Assembly (NCBI GenBank): GCA_948971535.1
Contig: CARFEX010000064.1
Span: forward strand, 1-5,388
DNA from: an uncultured Eubacteriales bacterium
GTDB taxonomy: Bacteria; Bacillota; Clostridia; Christensenellales; UBA1242
Direction of reading: 5' to 3'
DNA: 5,388 nucleotides
Below the pieces are notes generated by a model that was not told the DNA's origin, ran no database searches, and worked only from the letters and a program-made list of their open reading frames with translations. The position numbers and the translations under genes are program-made. Numbering within the stretch: position 1 is the first letter of the stretch; the number at the start of each line of letters is the position of its first letter. Below are positions 1 through 5,333 of the stretch, piece by piece.

Positions 1-25
1 AAGCTACTATTTTATATAAGAATGC

Positions 26-53
26 TTGATAAATTTTTAATTTAAAGTATTTT
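26..53 (+). promoter_or_regulatory. Possible promoter of the HTH regulator gene
   Basis: A TTGATA (26-31) resembles a -35 box, and after 16 nt there is TATTTT (48-53) as a poor -10. Another -10-like hexamer, TATGAT (67-72), sits closer to the gene but lacks a -35 at good spacing. The region is so AT-rich that such matches are expected by chance, and the true promoter could lie upstream of the window. Nothing else is recognisable in bases 1-74. Confidence 0.25.
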
Positions 54-86
54 TAACTCAACATAGTATGATTGAAAGGAGTATAT

Positions 87-350
87 ATGGATAACGAAAA
101 AGAATTATTTAGAAAAGCTGTACAGGAGGAATTTAAAGCATTACGGGAAAAATATAATTTAAGCAAAGCTGAACTTGCTAGAAGAATTAACAAACCACCT
201 AAATACATTTATGACCTTGAAAACAAACGCAGAGGCAGTATTAAAGTTCATGAACTTGTATATATTATTGAGGCAATTGGCAACGGTGAAACTTGTGAAA
301 AGTTTCGCCAAAATGTAGATGCTAGACTTAAAAATATTTCACATGACTAA
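87..350 (+). CDS. Small XRE-like helix-turn-helix DNA-binding protein
   Basis: This encodes an 87-residue, probably cytoplasmic, putative transcriptional regulator. Residues about 19-65 read as an XRE/Cro-type helix-turn-helix: a first helix around LREKYN, then SKAELARRI (26-34) as the helix before the turn, then PPKYIYDLENKRR (37-49) as the recognition helix, followed by a hydrophobic helix VHELVYIIEAIG. A charged helix precedes it (ELFRKAVQEEFKAL) and a short polar tail follows. There is no effector-binding domain, so it would act as a stand-alone DNA-binding dimer or an antitoxin-like protein, although no toxin gene is visible. I chose ATG at 87 because AAAGGAG (75-81) sits 5 nt upstream; an in-frame TTG at 72 would place that ribosome binding site inside the gene. 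Its stop overlaps the stop of the convergent peptidase gene. The target and the regulated process cannot be told from sequence. Confidence 0.8.
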   Translation: MDNEKELFRKAVQEEFKALREKYNLSKAELARRINKPPKYIYDLENKRRGSIKVHELVYIIEAIGNGETCEKFRQNVDARLKNISHD

Positions 351-1822
351 TATATTACAACCTCCCCTGATAGCCAACTATTGAAGAAGCCTTCCAGATT
401 ATACCCTGTAGATTTTGAAAATGATGATATAAGTTCTTCTGGCATTGGCGTGCGATATGCAAATTTATTGTAATAATCTCGCATTGCTTTTGTGAATTTT
501 TTCTCACCCACCATTTCATAAAGTGTATGATACATAAGTGGACCTTTTGTATAAATGCACTGCACATACTCTGGTTCTGTTGGAAATTTGTCGAGTGGTC
601 TATTCATGCTTGTATCAACATTTCCTGTTATGTCAGAATACACTTTTTCAAAGAATTTATAGTTTTCAAGTGCATTTTTCGCTAAAAATTCAAATGAAAG
701 ATTGTATTTTGGATTTTTCTTGAAAAAAAGCCATGTAGAGAACTCTGTCAAGCTTTCATCCTGCCAAGCGTTATTAAATTGGTCATTTCCAACAACTCCA
801 TACCACCACTGATGCGCTATTTCGTGTGCAATTACATAGTCGTAATCACTTTGAGTTACGCAAGAGTCTGATATCATAACAAGATTTGGATACTCCATAC
901 CACCTTGAATAAAATTGGTTTTTACTATTGAAAGTGTTTTGTATGGATAAGAGCCTATCATTTCATTATATGTTTGAAGTGCAAGTGTGCTAGTTTCAAG
1001 ATTTTCATTCAAATTTTGGTCACCTTGATAGCCATAATATTTTACTATTGTGTCTCCCAACTGTTTTGTTTTAACATCAAACTTATCAGACAACACGAAA
1101 GCGAAATCTCTAACTTTTGGAGCGGTAATTTGCGTTATTTTTTTATCGACTTGTGTTGTCGTAGAATATATTTCACCACTCGTTGCTAGTGTATAATTTT
1201 CTGGATATGTTATTGTAACTTTATAATTTGATATTTCACTATAAAATGGGTCACCTGATGAGAAGTATAAATCTTCACTCCAGCCCTCCCCTTCCTTATA
1301 AACGCAGGCAACTGGATAAAAGTTTGCGAAGTTGATTGCATTTTCACCATAACCAAGACGATGATTTATATTTGCAAGTTTTACATTGAATGTTATTTGC
1401 AGGTTTACACTTTCATCAGGAAATATTTCTTTACCAAGTGGCACCAACAATATATTTTTGTCACTTCCACAAATTTGATATAACATTTCTATGCCACCGA
1501 TTTTAACAGAACTTATTTCAATACAACCATAGCTTTTGCCATTTGGATAGGCATCTTTTGATAATGAAACTGGTACGACTGGACGCACAGCATCTTCACG
1601 AAAAGCATTTGGATAAAGATGAAATTTTATTTCTTTAAGTGTATTATTTGACCTATTAAAATATTCTACCTCTTCTTGTCCTTGCAAAGCCATACTTTCG
1701 TCATCAAAGCATAATGCTAAATTATAATTAGCAAGTTTCAACTCCTCTTTTGTGCTAGAACAACCTGTCAAGATTAATGGCAAGATAAATGCCAAAGCTA
1801 TAATAAATGTACACTTTTTCAT
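347..1822 (-). CDS. M1-family zinc metallopeptidase, predicted lipoprotein
   Basis: This is a 491-residue predicted surface-anchored aminopeptidase-like enzyme. Residues 1-20 form a lipoprotein signal peptide (MKKC, hydrophobic core, lipobox LTGC) with Cys21 as the lipidated residue, so it should sit on the outer face of the cytoplasmic membrane. Residues about 30-250 match the beta-rich N-terminal domain of M1 enzymes. The thermolysin-like catalytic domain follows: GGMEY (307-311) stands in for the GAMEN exopeptidase motif, HEIAH (333-337) plus Glu356 gives the complete HEXXH-X18-E zinc site, and Tyr424 in YTKG is the probable transition-state tyrosine. The protein stops soon after the catalytic domain and lacks the large C-terminal helical domain of classical PepN-type enzymes, as is usual for short bacterial M1 members. 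The family normally removes N-terminal amino acids; here the substrate is unknown, perhaps external peptides. The ATG is fixed by an in-frame stop just upstream (1832-1834) and by the signal peptide, yet no Shine-Dalgarno is present. Confidence 0.93.
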   Translation of the reverse strand: MKKCTFIIALAFILPLILTGCSSTKEELKLANYNLALCFDDESMALQGQEEVEYFNRSNNTLKEIKFHLYPNAFREDAVRPVVPVSLSKDAYPNGKSYGCIEISSVKIGGIEMLYQICGSDKNILLVPLGKEIFPDESVNLQITFNVKLANINHRLGYGENAINFANFYPVACVYKEGEGWSEDLYFSSGDPFYSEISNYKVTITYPENYTLATSGEIYSTTTQVDKKITQITAPKVRDFAFVLSDKFDVKTKQLGDTIVKYYGYQGDQNLNENLETSTLALQTYNEMIGSYPYKTLSIVKTNFIQGGMEYPNLVMISDSCVTQSDYDYVIAHEIAHQWWYGVVGNDQFNNAWQDESLTEFSTWLFFKKNPKYNLSFEFLAKNALENYKFFEKVYSDITGNVDTSMNRPLDKFPTEPEYVQCIYTKGPLMYHTLYEMVGEKKFTKAMRDYYNKFAYRTPMPEELISSFSKSTGYNLEGFFNSWLSGEVVIY

Positions 1823-1828
1823 GTATTT

Positions 1829-1857
1829 ATATTATTTTAGAAATTTTAAAATGATAA
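1829..1857 (-). promoter_or_regulatory. Candidate promoter of the M1 peptidase gene, possibly leaderless
   Basis: On the minus strand TTATCA (1857-1852) and TAATAT (1834-1829) are 17 nt apart. The -10 ends only 6 nt before the ATG at 1822, so transcription would start at or next to the start codon, in line with the absence of a ribosome binding site. The -35 is only a 4/6 match. A competing minus-strand -35, an exact TTGACA at 1882-1877, has no good -10 at normal spacing. Confidence 0.4.
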
Positions 1858-1875
1858 CCTCTTATTTAAATTTCC

Positions 1876-1892
1876 TTGTCAAAAAGTGACAA
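1876..1892. repeat. Perfect 6-bp inverted repeat over the -35 box, possible operator
   Basis: TTGTCA-N5-TGACAA is a perfect inverted repeat of 6-bp arms with centres 11 bp apart, roughly one helical turn, as for a dimeric regulator. Its left arm is the -35 box of the replication operon promoter, and its symmetry also creates an exact TTGACA on the opposite strand. It could be a repressor site controlling one or both divergent genes, or simply back-to-back -35 elements. I do not recognise it as the site of a particular regulator. Confidence 0.35.
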
Positions 1893-1904
1893 ATATGTTA
1901 TATT
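1876..1904 (+). promoter_or_regulatory. Promoter of the DnaB/DnaD-like - dnaI operon
   Basis: TTGTCA (1876-1881) and TATATT (1899-1904) are separated by 17 nt and are each one base from the sigma-70/sigma-A consensus. Transcription would start near 1911, giving a leader of about 15 nt that includes GGAG (1915-1918), 7 nt before the ATG at 1926. It is the best promoter in this 103-bp divergent region. Confidence 0.6.
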
Positions 1905-1925
1905 AGTTTTAATTGGAGTAAAATA

Positions 1926-3374
1926 ATGAGTTTTTGCAAGTATTCAACCGAGTTTGTAGCTAGTTCCAAAACAGAAATTGACAACATATTTATTAATGAC
2001 TATCTACCTTTTGCTGACCCTATGCACGTAAAAGTTTATGTGTATGGTCTTTATAAATGTAATGACTCAAGTGCTTTTGACAACACACTTGAAGCTTTTG
2101 CAAAACATCTTAACTTGAGCGAGGAGGATATTTTATCAGCTTACGAATACTGGCAAGAGGAAGGTCTTGTTCAAATGCTGAAAACGTCACCTATCCAAAT
2201 TCGTTATATACCATTGAACAATGTTTTAAGTGCTAATAAACTTTATAAATCCGAAAAATATAGTACTTTTAATCAACAAGCACAAGAAATATTTGAGGGA
2301 AAAAGAGAAATTTCTAAGACCGAGTACGGCGAATATTACGACTTTCTTGAGCGTTTTCATGTAGAACAGGAGGCGCTCCTTATGATTATCAAGTACTGCG
2401 TGGACTCAAAAAGGAGCGCAGTTGGATACAACTACATTTTAACTGTTGCTAAAAATTGGGCAAATGAAGGCATCACGACAACTCAGGCTGTAGAAGAACG
2501 TTTGCAAGCTTTTGAACAAAAGGATAGCCAAGTTCAAGAAGTTTTAAAGATAATTGGTGCAAAGCGCTTGGCTTATGTAGAAGAACGTGCTTTGATGGAA
2601 AAGTGGCTCAATGATTTTGGCTTTAACCTTGACGTTATCCTGTTTATTGCAAAGTCACTTAAAAAGAAAGGTAAAGTAAGTTTTGAAAGAATTGATAACC
2701 TATTAACAAAATATTTTGAAATGAAATTATTTTCTATTATGGAAATTGAAACCTTTGAAAAAGATAAACAATCTCTTTACTCTCTTGCAAAAGAAATTAA
2801 TAAAGCTATAGGTGTTTATTATGAAAGCCTTGATACTGTAGTTGAAAATTATATACTCAAATGGTTTAATTTAGGATTTGACCAAAGTGTGCTTTTAGAT
2901 ATAGCATATTATTGCTTTAAAAAATCTATTCGTACCCTTGAAGGCATGGATAAAACTATTGCTAAATTTTATAAGCTTGGAGTGCTTTCATCTCAAGCGC
3001 TTAAAGAATATATGGATGGCATACTTTCAATTGATGATAATATTAAAGTCGTTCTTACTTCGCTAGGTATTTCTCGAAACGTGAATTATATTGACCGTGA
3101 AAATTACAAGACTTGGAAGGAAAACTGGGCAATATCTGATGAACTTATCTCTCACGCATGCTCTCTTGCCAAAGGCAAAGATAATCCTATTAAGTATCTT
3201 AGTCGAGTACTTGCTGACTGGCATGATAAAGGTATAAAGACTATAGAGGAAGCGAAAAACACATCAGCTATTGTAGAAACTGTTAAATCAAACAACTCAA
3301 ATTTCACAGGTAGGAGTTATACAAGAGAAGAGCTTAATGCACTATTCCAATCTATTGATGAAGTGGAAATTTAG
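1926..3374 (+). CDS. DnaD/DnaB-type replication initiation (helicase-loading) protein
   Basis: This 482-residue protein is predicted to remodel or bridge origin DNA and help recruit the replicative helicase. Residues about 1-105 resemble the N-terminal winged-helix domain of the family. A DnaD-type domain follows at about 133-190, with the typical YNYILTVAKNW...GIT pattern (168-184). A second clear one lies at about 393-445, with PIKYLSRVLADWHDKGIKT (421-439). Between them are two diverged units, about 221-276 and 305-362, so there are four DnaD-like units, apparently from duplication of a two-unit block. B. subtilis DnaB has a similar length (472 residues) and a winged helix followed by repeated DnaD-type domains, and it also precedes dnaI. 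The name DnaB-like is therefore attractive, but DnaD-domain protein is the safer label. The start has GGAG 7 nt upstream. The gene is followed after 8 nt by dnaI, whose ribosome binding site overlaps this stop codon. A prophage replication protein is an alternative, but no phage genes are visible. Confidence 0.87.
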   Translation: MSFCKYSTEFVASSKTEIDNIFINDYLPFADPMHVKVYVYGLYKCNDSSAFDNTLEAFAKHLNLSEEDILSAYEYWQEEGLVQMLKTSPIQIRYIPLNNVLSANKLYKSEKYSTFNQQAQEIFEGKREISKTEYGEYYDFLERFHVEQEALLMIIKYCVDSKRSAVGYNYILTVAKNWANEGITTTQAVEERLQAFEQKDSQVQEVLKIIGAKRLAYVEERALMEKWLNDFGFNLDVILFIAKSLKKKGKVSFERIDNLLTKYFEMKLFSIMEIETFEKDKQSLYSLAKEINKAIGVYYESLDTVVENYILKWFNLGFDQSVLLDIAYYCFKKSIRTLEGMDKTIAKFYKLGVLSSQALKEYMDGILSIDDNIKVVLTSLGISRNVNYIDRENYKTWKENWAISDELISHACSLAKGKDNPIKYLSRVLADWHDKGIKTIEEAKNTSAIVETVKSNNSNFTGRSYTREELNALFQSIDEVEI

Positions 3375-3382
3375 GAGGTATT

Positions 3383-4279
3383 ATGATACAAAAAATTCTT
3401 GACGAAGCTCTTTTTAAAATTAATGAAAGAGGTAATCGTGCTGAAATTCAATCAGTAAATAACAAAACAAAGGCTTTTGAAGATAATGAATTTAAAAAAC
3501 TTTATTCAAATTACACTCGAGCTATGATTGACAATGCAAAACTAGGTAAAAAACAGAATTTAACAAATGAAAAATCTTGTTATGAAAAAAGATTGAAGGA
3601 ATTAGGTATCTCATCAATCAATCCAGATTACTCTTGCAAAAAATGCAATGATAGTGGTTATATTGAAGGCAAATGGTGTGACTGCTTGAAAGCTGAAGTA
3701 AATAAAATACTTATTCGCAAAAGCGGTTTTGACAATTTAATTGACTTTAAACAAATAAACTATAATTATTATAACGATAGTGGTTATATGCAAAAAGTAC
3801 ATTCTACTATGCAAAAATGGTGCCATTCAAACTTTGATAAAACATTGATATTTTTAAGTGGTGGTACAGGAACTGGTAAAACCGTACTTTTAAAGTGTAT
3901 GGCTAATGAACTTATCAATCTTAATCATGTTGTTGTGCTTACTACCGCTTTTGCTATGAACCAAGACTTTCTTAAAAGTTATGCCTCTCGTGTTATAGAA
4001 GAAAAAAATGCACTACTTGAAAAATACCTTGATAGTGAAGTTTTGTTTATTGATGACCTTGGCACTGAAATTGTGCAAAAAGGTGTAACAACTAGTTATC
4101 TTTATCAAGTTTTAAATGAACGTAAAATAAAAAAATTGCCTACTGTTATTACATCAAACCTCGACATTAAAGATTTACGAGATTACTATGATGAGCGAAT
4201 ATCTAGTAGAATAATAGATAAAACAACTTCTATTTGTTTATTTATTGAAGGCAAAGATTTGAGATTGAAACAAAAATAA
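3383..4279 (+). CDS. dnaI: DnaI/DnaC-type AAA+ helicase loader ATPase
   Basis: This 298-residue cytoplasmic ATPase is predicted to load the replicative hexameric helicase at the origin and during restart; B. subtilis DnaI has 311 residues. The N-terminal part contains a four-cysteine cluster, CKKC (85-88) and CDC (99-101), a probable zinc site like the one in the helicase-binding domain of DnaI. The AAA+ domain starts near 150: Walker A GGTGTGKT (160-167), Walker B VLFIDD (220-225), sensor 1 in TVITSN (254-259), and a likely arginine finger region ERISSR (271-276). IstB-type transposition helpers share this fold, but the Cys cluster and the DnaB/DnaD-like gene 8 nt upstream favour a chromosomal loader. 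The ribosome binding site AGGAGG (3373-3378) overlaps the upstream TAG and lies 4 nt from the ATG, which suggests coupled translation. A strong terminator begins directly after the stop codon. Confidence 0.92.
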   Translation: MIQKILDEALFKINERGNRAEIQSVNNKTKAFEDNEFKKLYSNYTRAMIDNAKLGKKQNLTNEKSCYEKRLKELGISSINPDYSCKKCNDSGYIEGKWCDCLKAEVNKILIRKSGFDNLIDFKQINYNYYNDSGYMQKVHSTMQKWCHSNFDKTLIFLSGGTGTGKTVLLKCMANELINLNHVVVLTTAFAMNQDFLKSYASRVIEEKNALLEKYLDSEVLFIDDLGTEIVQKGVTTSYLYQVLNERKIKKLPTVITSNLDIKDLRDYYDERISSRIIDKTTSICLFIEGKDLRLKQK

Positions 4280-4306
4280 AAAAGGAATGTTTTATACATT
4301 CCTTTT
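4280..4306. terminator. Bidirectional intrinsic terminator between dnaI and the MBL hydrolase gene
   Basis: An 11-bp perfect stem (4280-4290 with 4296-4306, outer A/T pairs around a GGAATGT/ACATTCC core) closes a 5-nt loop. The A-run on the left and T-run on the right give a U tract in either direction, so it can end both convergent transcripts. It starts right after the dnaI stop, and its right edge enters the stop codon of the hydrolase gene at 4305-4307. Confidence 0.85.
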
Positions 4307-4946
4307 ATCTTTGCAAAAATCTTAAAGAAATTCTTATATTTCGTTTTTGTTCTTCGATTGTACTTGAATTTCCATGTCCACTAAAACATATATCATAGTT
4401 TATATTATCAAGTTTTTTAAGGCTCTCTATCATTTCATTTTTGTCTGACGCATACAAGTCTATTCTACCAATCGACCTATCAAATATAGTATCGCCTGCA
4501 AAAAGTATTCCTTTCACTTTATAACAAATTGAACATGGACTATGCCCTGGGGTTGCAAAATATTCAATCTCAAAATTTGGCAATTTTATTTTTCCATCGC
4601 CGCTTAATAAAGTAAATTTTGAAAAATCAATATTTGAAAGCACTTCTGATTTTGAATTTTCTCCATTAAAGAATTCTTCACCATTTTTCTTTGGGTCTTT
4701 TATTATTTCCTCTCCACGAGCACTCATATATACCTTTGCTTTAAAAAACTTTGCATACTCATTTGCATATATGCTATGGTCATAATGAGAATGTGTTAAT
4801 AGTATTCCCTCTACTATTCTTCCTTTAATTGCAACTTGAACTTCTTTTAGTTTTGCTCCACAATCAATAATAAAACAATGTTCATCGTCACCTACAATAT
4901 AAACATTAACATCCAAATATTCACCTTGTAAAACTTCAACTTTCAT
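4305..4946 (-). CDS. Metallo-beta-lactamase-fold hydrolase (YqgX/YcbL, glyoxalase II-like)
   Basis: This 213-residue cytoplasmic protein has the complete dinuclear metal site of the family: THSHYDH (51-57, ligands His52, His54, Asp56, His57), His135 in TPGHSP, Asp152 in GDTIF, and His191 in SGHG. The GRIDLYASD stretch (160-168) is typical of the short glyoxalase II-like subgroup that includes E. coli YcbL and B. subtilis YqgX. It lacks the C-terminal glutathione-binding domain of classical glyoxalase II, so a thioesterase or other ester hydrolase acting on an unknown thiol conjugate is plausible but unproven. No beta-lactamase role is implied. The ATG is the only reasonable start: an in-frame stop lies just upstream and the next Met is residue 74. 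It has no Shine-Dalgarno and a -10 box only 7 nt upstream. It is a single-gene unit, convergent with dnaI and divergent from tRNA-Trp. Confidence 0.92.
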   Translation of the reverse strand: MKVEVLQGEYLDVNVYIVGDDEHCFIIDCGAKLKEVQVAIKGRIVEGILLTHSHYDHSIYANEYAKFFKAKVYMSARGEEIIKDPKKNGEEFFNGENSKSEVLSNIDFSKFTLLSGDGKIKLPNFEIEYFATPGHSPCSICYKVKGILFAGDTIFDRSIGRIDLYASDKNEMIESLKKLDNINYDICFSGHGNSSTIEEQKRNIRISLRFLQR

Positions 4947-4953
4947 ACTGATA

Positions 4954-4982
4954 ATTATAACTTAAAAATTTAAAAATGTTAA
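4954..4982 (-). promoter_or_regulatory. Promoter of the MBL hydrolase gene, probably leaderless
   Basis: On the minus strand TTAACA (4982-4977) and a consensus TATAAT (4959-4954) are exactly 17 nt apart. The -10 ends 7 nt before the ATG at 4946, so transcription should begin at or within a base or two of the start codon. The stretch between -10 and ATG (TATCAGT) leaves no room for a ribosome binding site. Confidence 0.7.
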
Positions 4983-5010
4983 ACAATATCAGCAAAAATG
5001 GCAAAAATAA

Positions 5011-5039
5011 TTGACTAATCAAATCTTTTATAGTACAAT
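5011..5039 (+). promoter_or_regulatory. Promoter of tRNA-Trp with possible UP element
   Basis: TTGACT (5011-5016) and TACAAT (5034-5039) are 17 nt apart, each one base from consensus. The start would be near 5046, leaving a leader of about 12 nt before the tRNA. Directly upstream, GCAAAAAT occurs twice with a 9-bp period (4992-4999, 5001-5008), placing A-tracts at about -50 and -40, where an UP element would contact RNA polymerase. Confidence 0.7.
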
Positions 5040-5057
5040 AATCGTGCTAACATTTAT

Positions 5058-5131
5058 AGGGGTGTAGTTCATCGGTAGAATAAGAGTCTCCAAAACTCCT
5101 GAGGAGGGTTCGATTCCTTCCACCCCTGCCA
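5058..5131 (+). tRNA. tRNA-Trp (anticodon CCA)
   Basis: A complete cloverleaf can be drawn. The acceptor stem AGGGGTG (5058-5064) pairs with CACCCCT (5121-5127), followed by discriminator G5128 and encoded CCA (5129-5131). The D arm is 5067-5070/5078-5081 with a G-T closing pair. The anticodon stem is 5083-5087/5095-5099 around the loop CTCCAAA, with anticodon CCA at 5090-5092, which reads UGG. The variable loop is 4 nt, and the T arm GAGGG/CCTTC encloses TTCGATT (5109-5115). The only irregularity is an A-C mismatch at the outer anticodon-stem pair (5083/5099). Confidence 0.96.
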
Positions 5132-5132
5132 C

Positions 5133-5210
5133 AATGAAAAAACTGCGCTTGTTGCTCAGTTTTGCCAAACAAGTAGTCAAAACATTCGCCTTGACGCTTG
5201 TTTTTTCATT
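5133..5210. repeat. 10-bp inverted repeat enclosing the first direct-repeat copy
   Basis: AATGAAAAAA (5133-5142) and TTTTTTCATT (5201-5210) are perfect complements that bracket the 55-bp repeat copy. Inside, CTTGTT/AACAAG (5148-5153, 5168-5173) and GTCAA/TTGAC (5177-5181, 5191-5195) could form two further hairpins, giving a small branched fold. The left arm starts 2 nt after the tRNA CCA end, so the structure would lie in the tRNA precursor's 3' trailer. The second repeat copy lacks the left arm. Confidence 0.5.
5143..5197. repeat. 55-bp direct repeat, copy 1
   Basis: It starts with CTGCGCTTGTTGC and ends with CCTTGACGC, and is identical over 55/55 bases to 5334-5388, an offset of 191 bp. 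It contains 26 G+C of 55, clearly above its AT-rich surroundings, and several CpG steps. It lies 12 nt beyond the tRNA-Trp CCA end and does not include tRNA sequence, so it is not a simple tRNA-derived attachment-site duplication. I do not recognise the family. Confidence 0.95.
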
Positions 5211-5211
5211 T

Positions 5212-5257
5212 TTGCGACCAAACGCAATTCGCTCTTTCGTTAGCGAATTGGTCGCAA
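5212..5257. repeat. Large bulged hairpin (16 bp) between the direct repeats
   Basis: TTGCGACC (5212-5219) pairs with GGTCGCAA (5250-5257), and AATTCGCT (5226-5233) pairs with AGCGAATT (5242-5249). The loop is CTTTCGTT, and a 6-nt bulge (5220-5225) sits on the left arm only. All 16 pairs are Watson-Crick. There is no T-run after either end, so it is not an ordinary terminator. It may be the core of a repeat element or a structured RNA. Confidence 0.8.
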
Positions 5258-5290
5258 CTTATTATCGAAATTTTTATTTTTATCTATAGC

Positions 5291-5318
5291 CCATTTCTTT
5301 TGAAAAATTGGTTTTTTT
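5291..5318 (+). terminator. Weak terminator-like hairpin with T-run
   Basis: CCATTT (5291-5296) can pair with AAATTGG (5305-5311) if one T is bulged out, followed directly by seven Ts (5312-5318). The stem is short and mostly A/T, so termination would be weak. It is the first hairpin with a T tract downstream of tRNA-Trp and might end that transcript. Confidence 0.3.
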
Positions 5319-5333
5319 ATTTTATTTTTGAAT

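Noticed and set aside
72..86. In-frame TTG that would extend the HTH protein by five residues
   Set aside because: The ribosome binding site AAAGGAG (75-81) lies inside this extension and is correctly spaced for the ATG at 87.
355..567. 70-codon minus-strand reading frame inside the peptidase gene
   Set aside because: It lies in another frame of a gene with complete catalytic motifs and has no recognisable domain.
538..723. 61-codon plus-strand reading frame antisense to the peptidase gene
   Set aside because: Its composition is that of an out-of-frame translation, with many Cys and aromatic residues and no domain.
974..1189. 71-codon plus-strand reading frame antisense to the peptidase gene
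   Set aside because: It is a shadow of the coding strand, rich in Phe, Ile and Cys, with no motif and no ribosome binding site.
3383..4279. IstB-type transposition helper
   Set aside because: There is no IstA-like transposase nearby, and the N-terminal cysteine cluster and operon partner fit DnaI.
4305..4946. Antibiotic-resistance beta-lactamase
   Set aside because: The fold is shared, but the GRIDL-type motif, short length and lack of a signal peptide place it with cytoplasmic glyoxalase II-like hydrolases.
5058..5197. tRNA-associated integration site (attL/attR) made by the direct repeat
   Set aside because: The repeat does not include the tRNA 3' end, the copies are only 191 bp apart, and no integrase is present in the window.
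5029..5257. Open minus-strand frame running through the repeat and antisense to tRNA-Trp
   Set aside because: Its translation over the tRNA is the familiar spurious antisense-tRNA type, and there is no good start codon or ribosome binding site.
5134..5289. 51-codon plus-strand reading frame starting MKKLRLLLSF across repeat copy 1 and the hairpin
   Set aside because: It has no ribosome binding site, begins 2 nt after the tRNA, and consists of repeat sequence. The second copy is identical at third codon positions too and begins without the MKK start, so the repeat appears conserved as DNA and not as protein.
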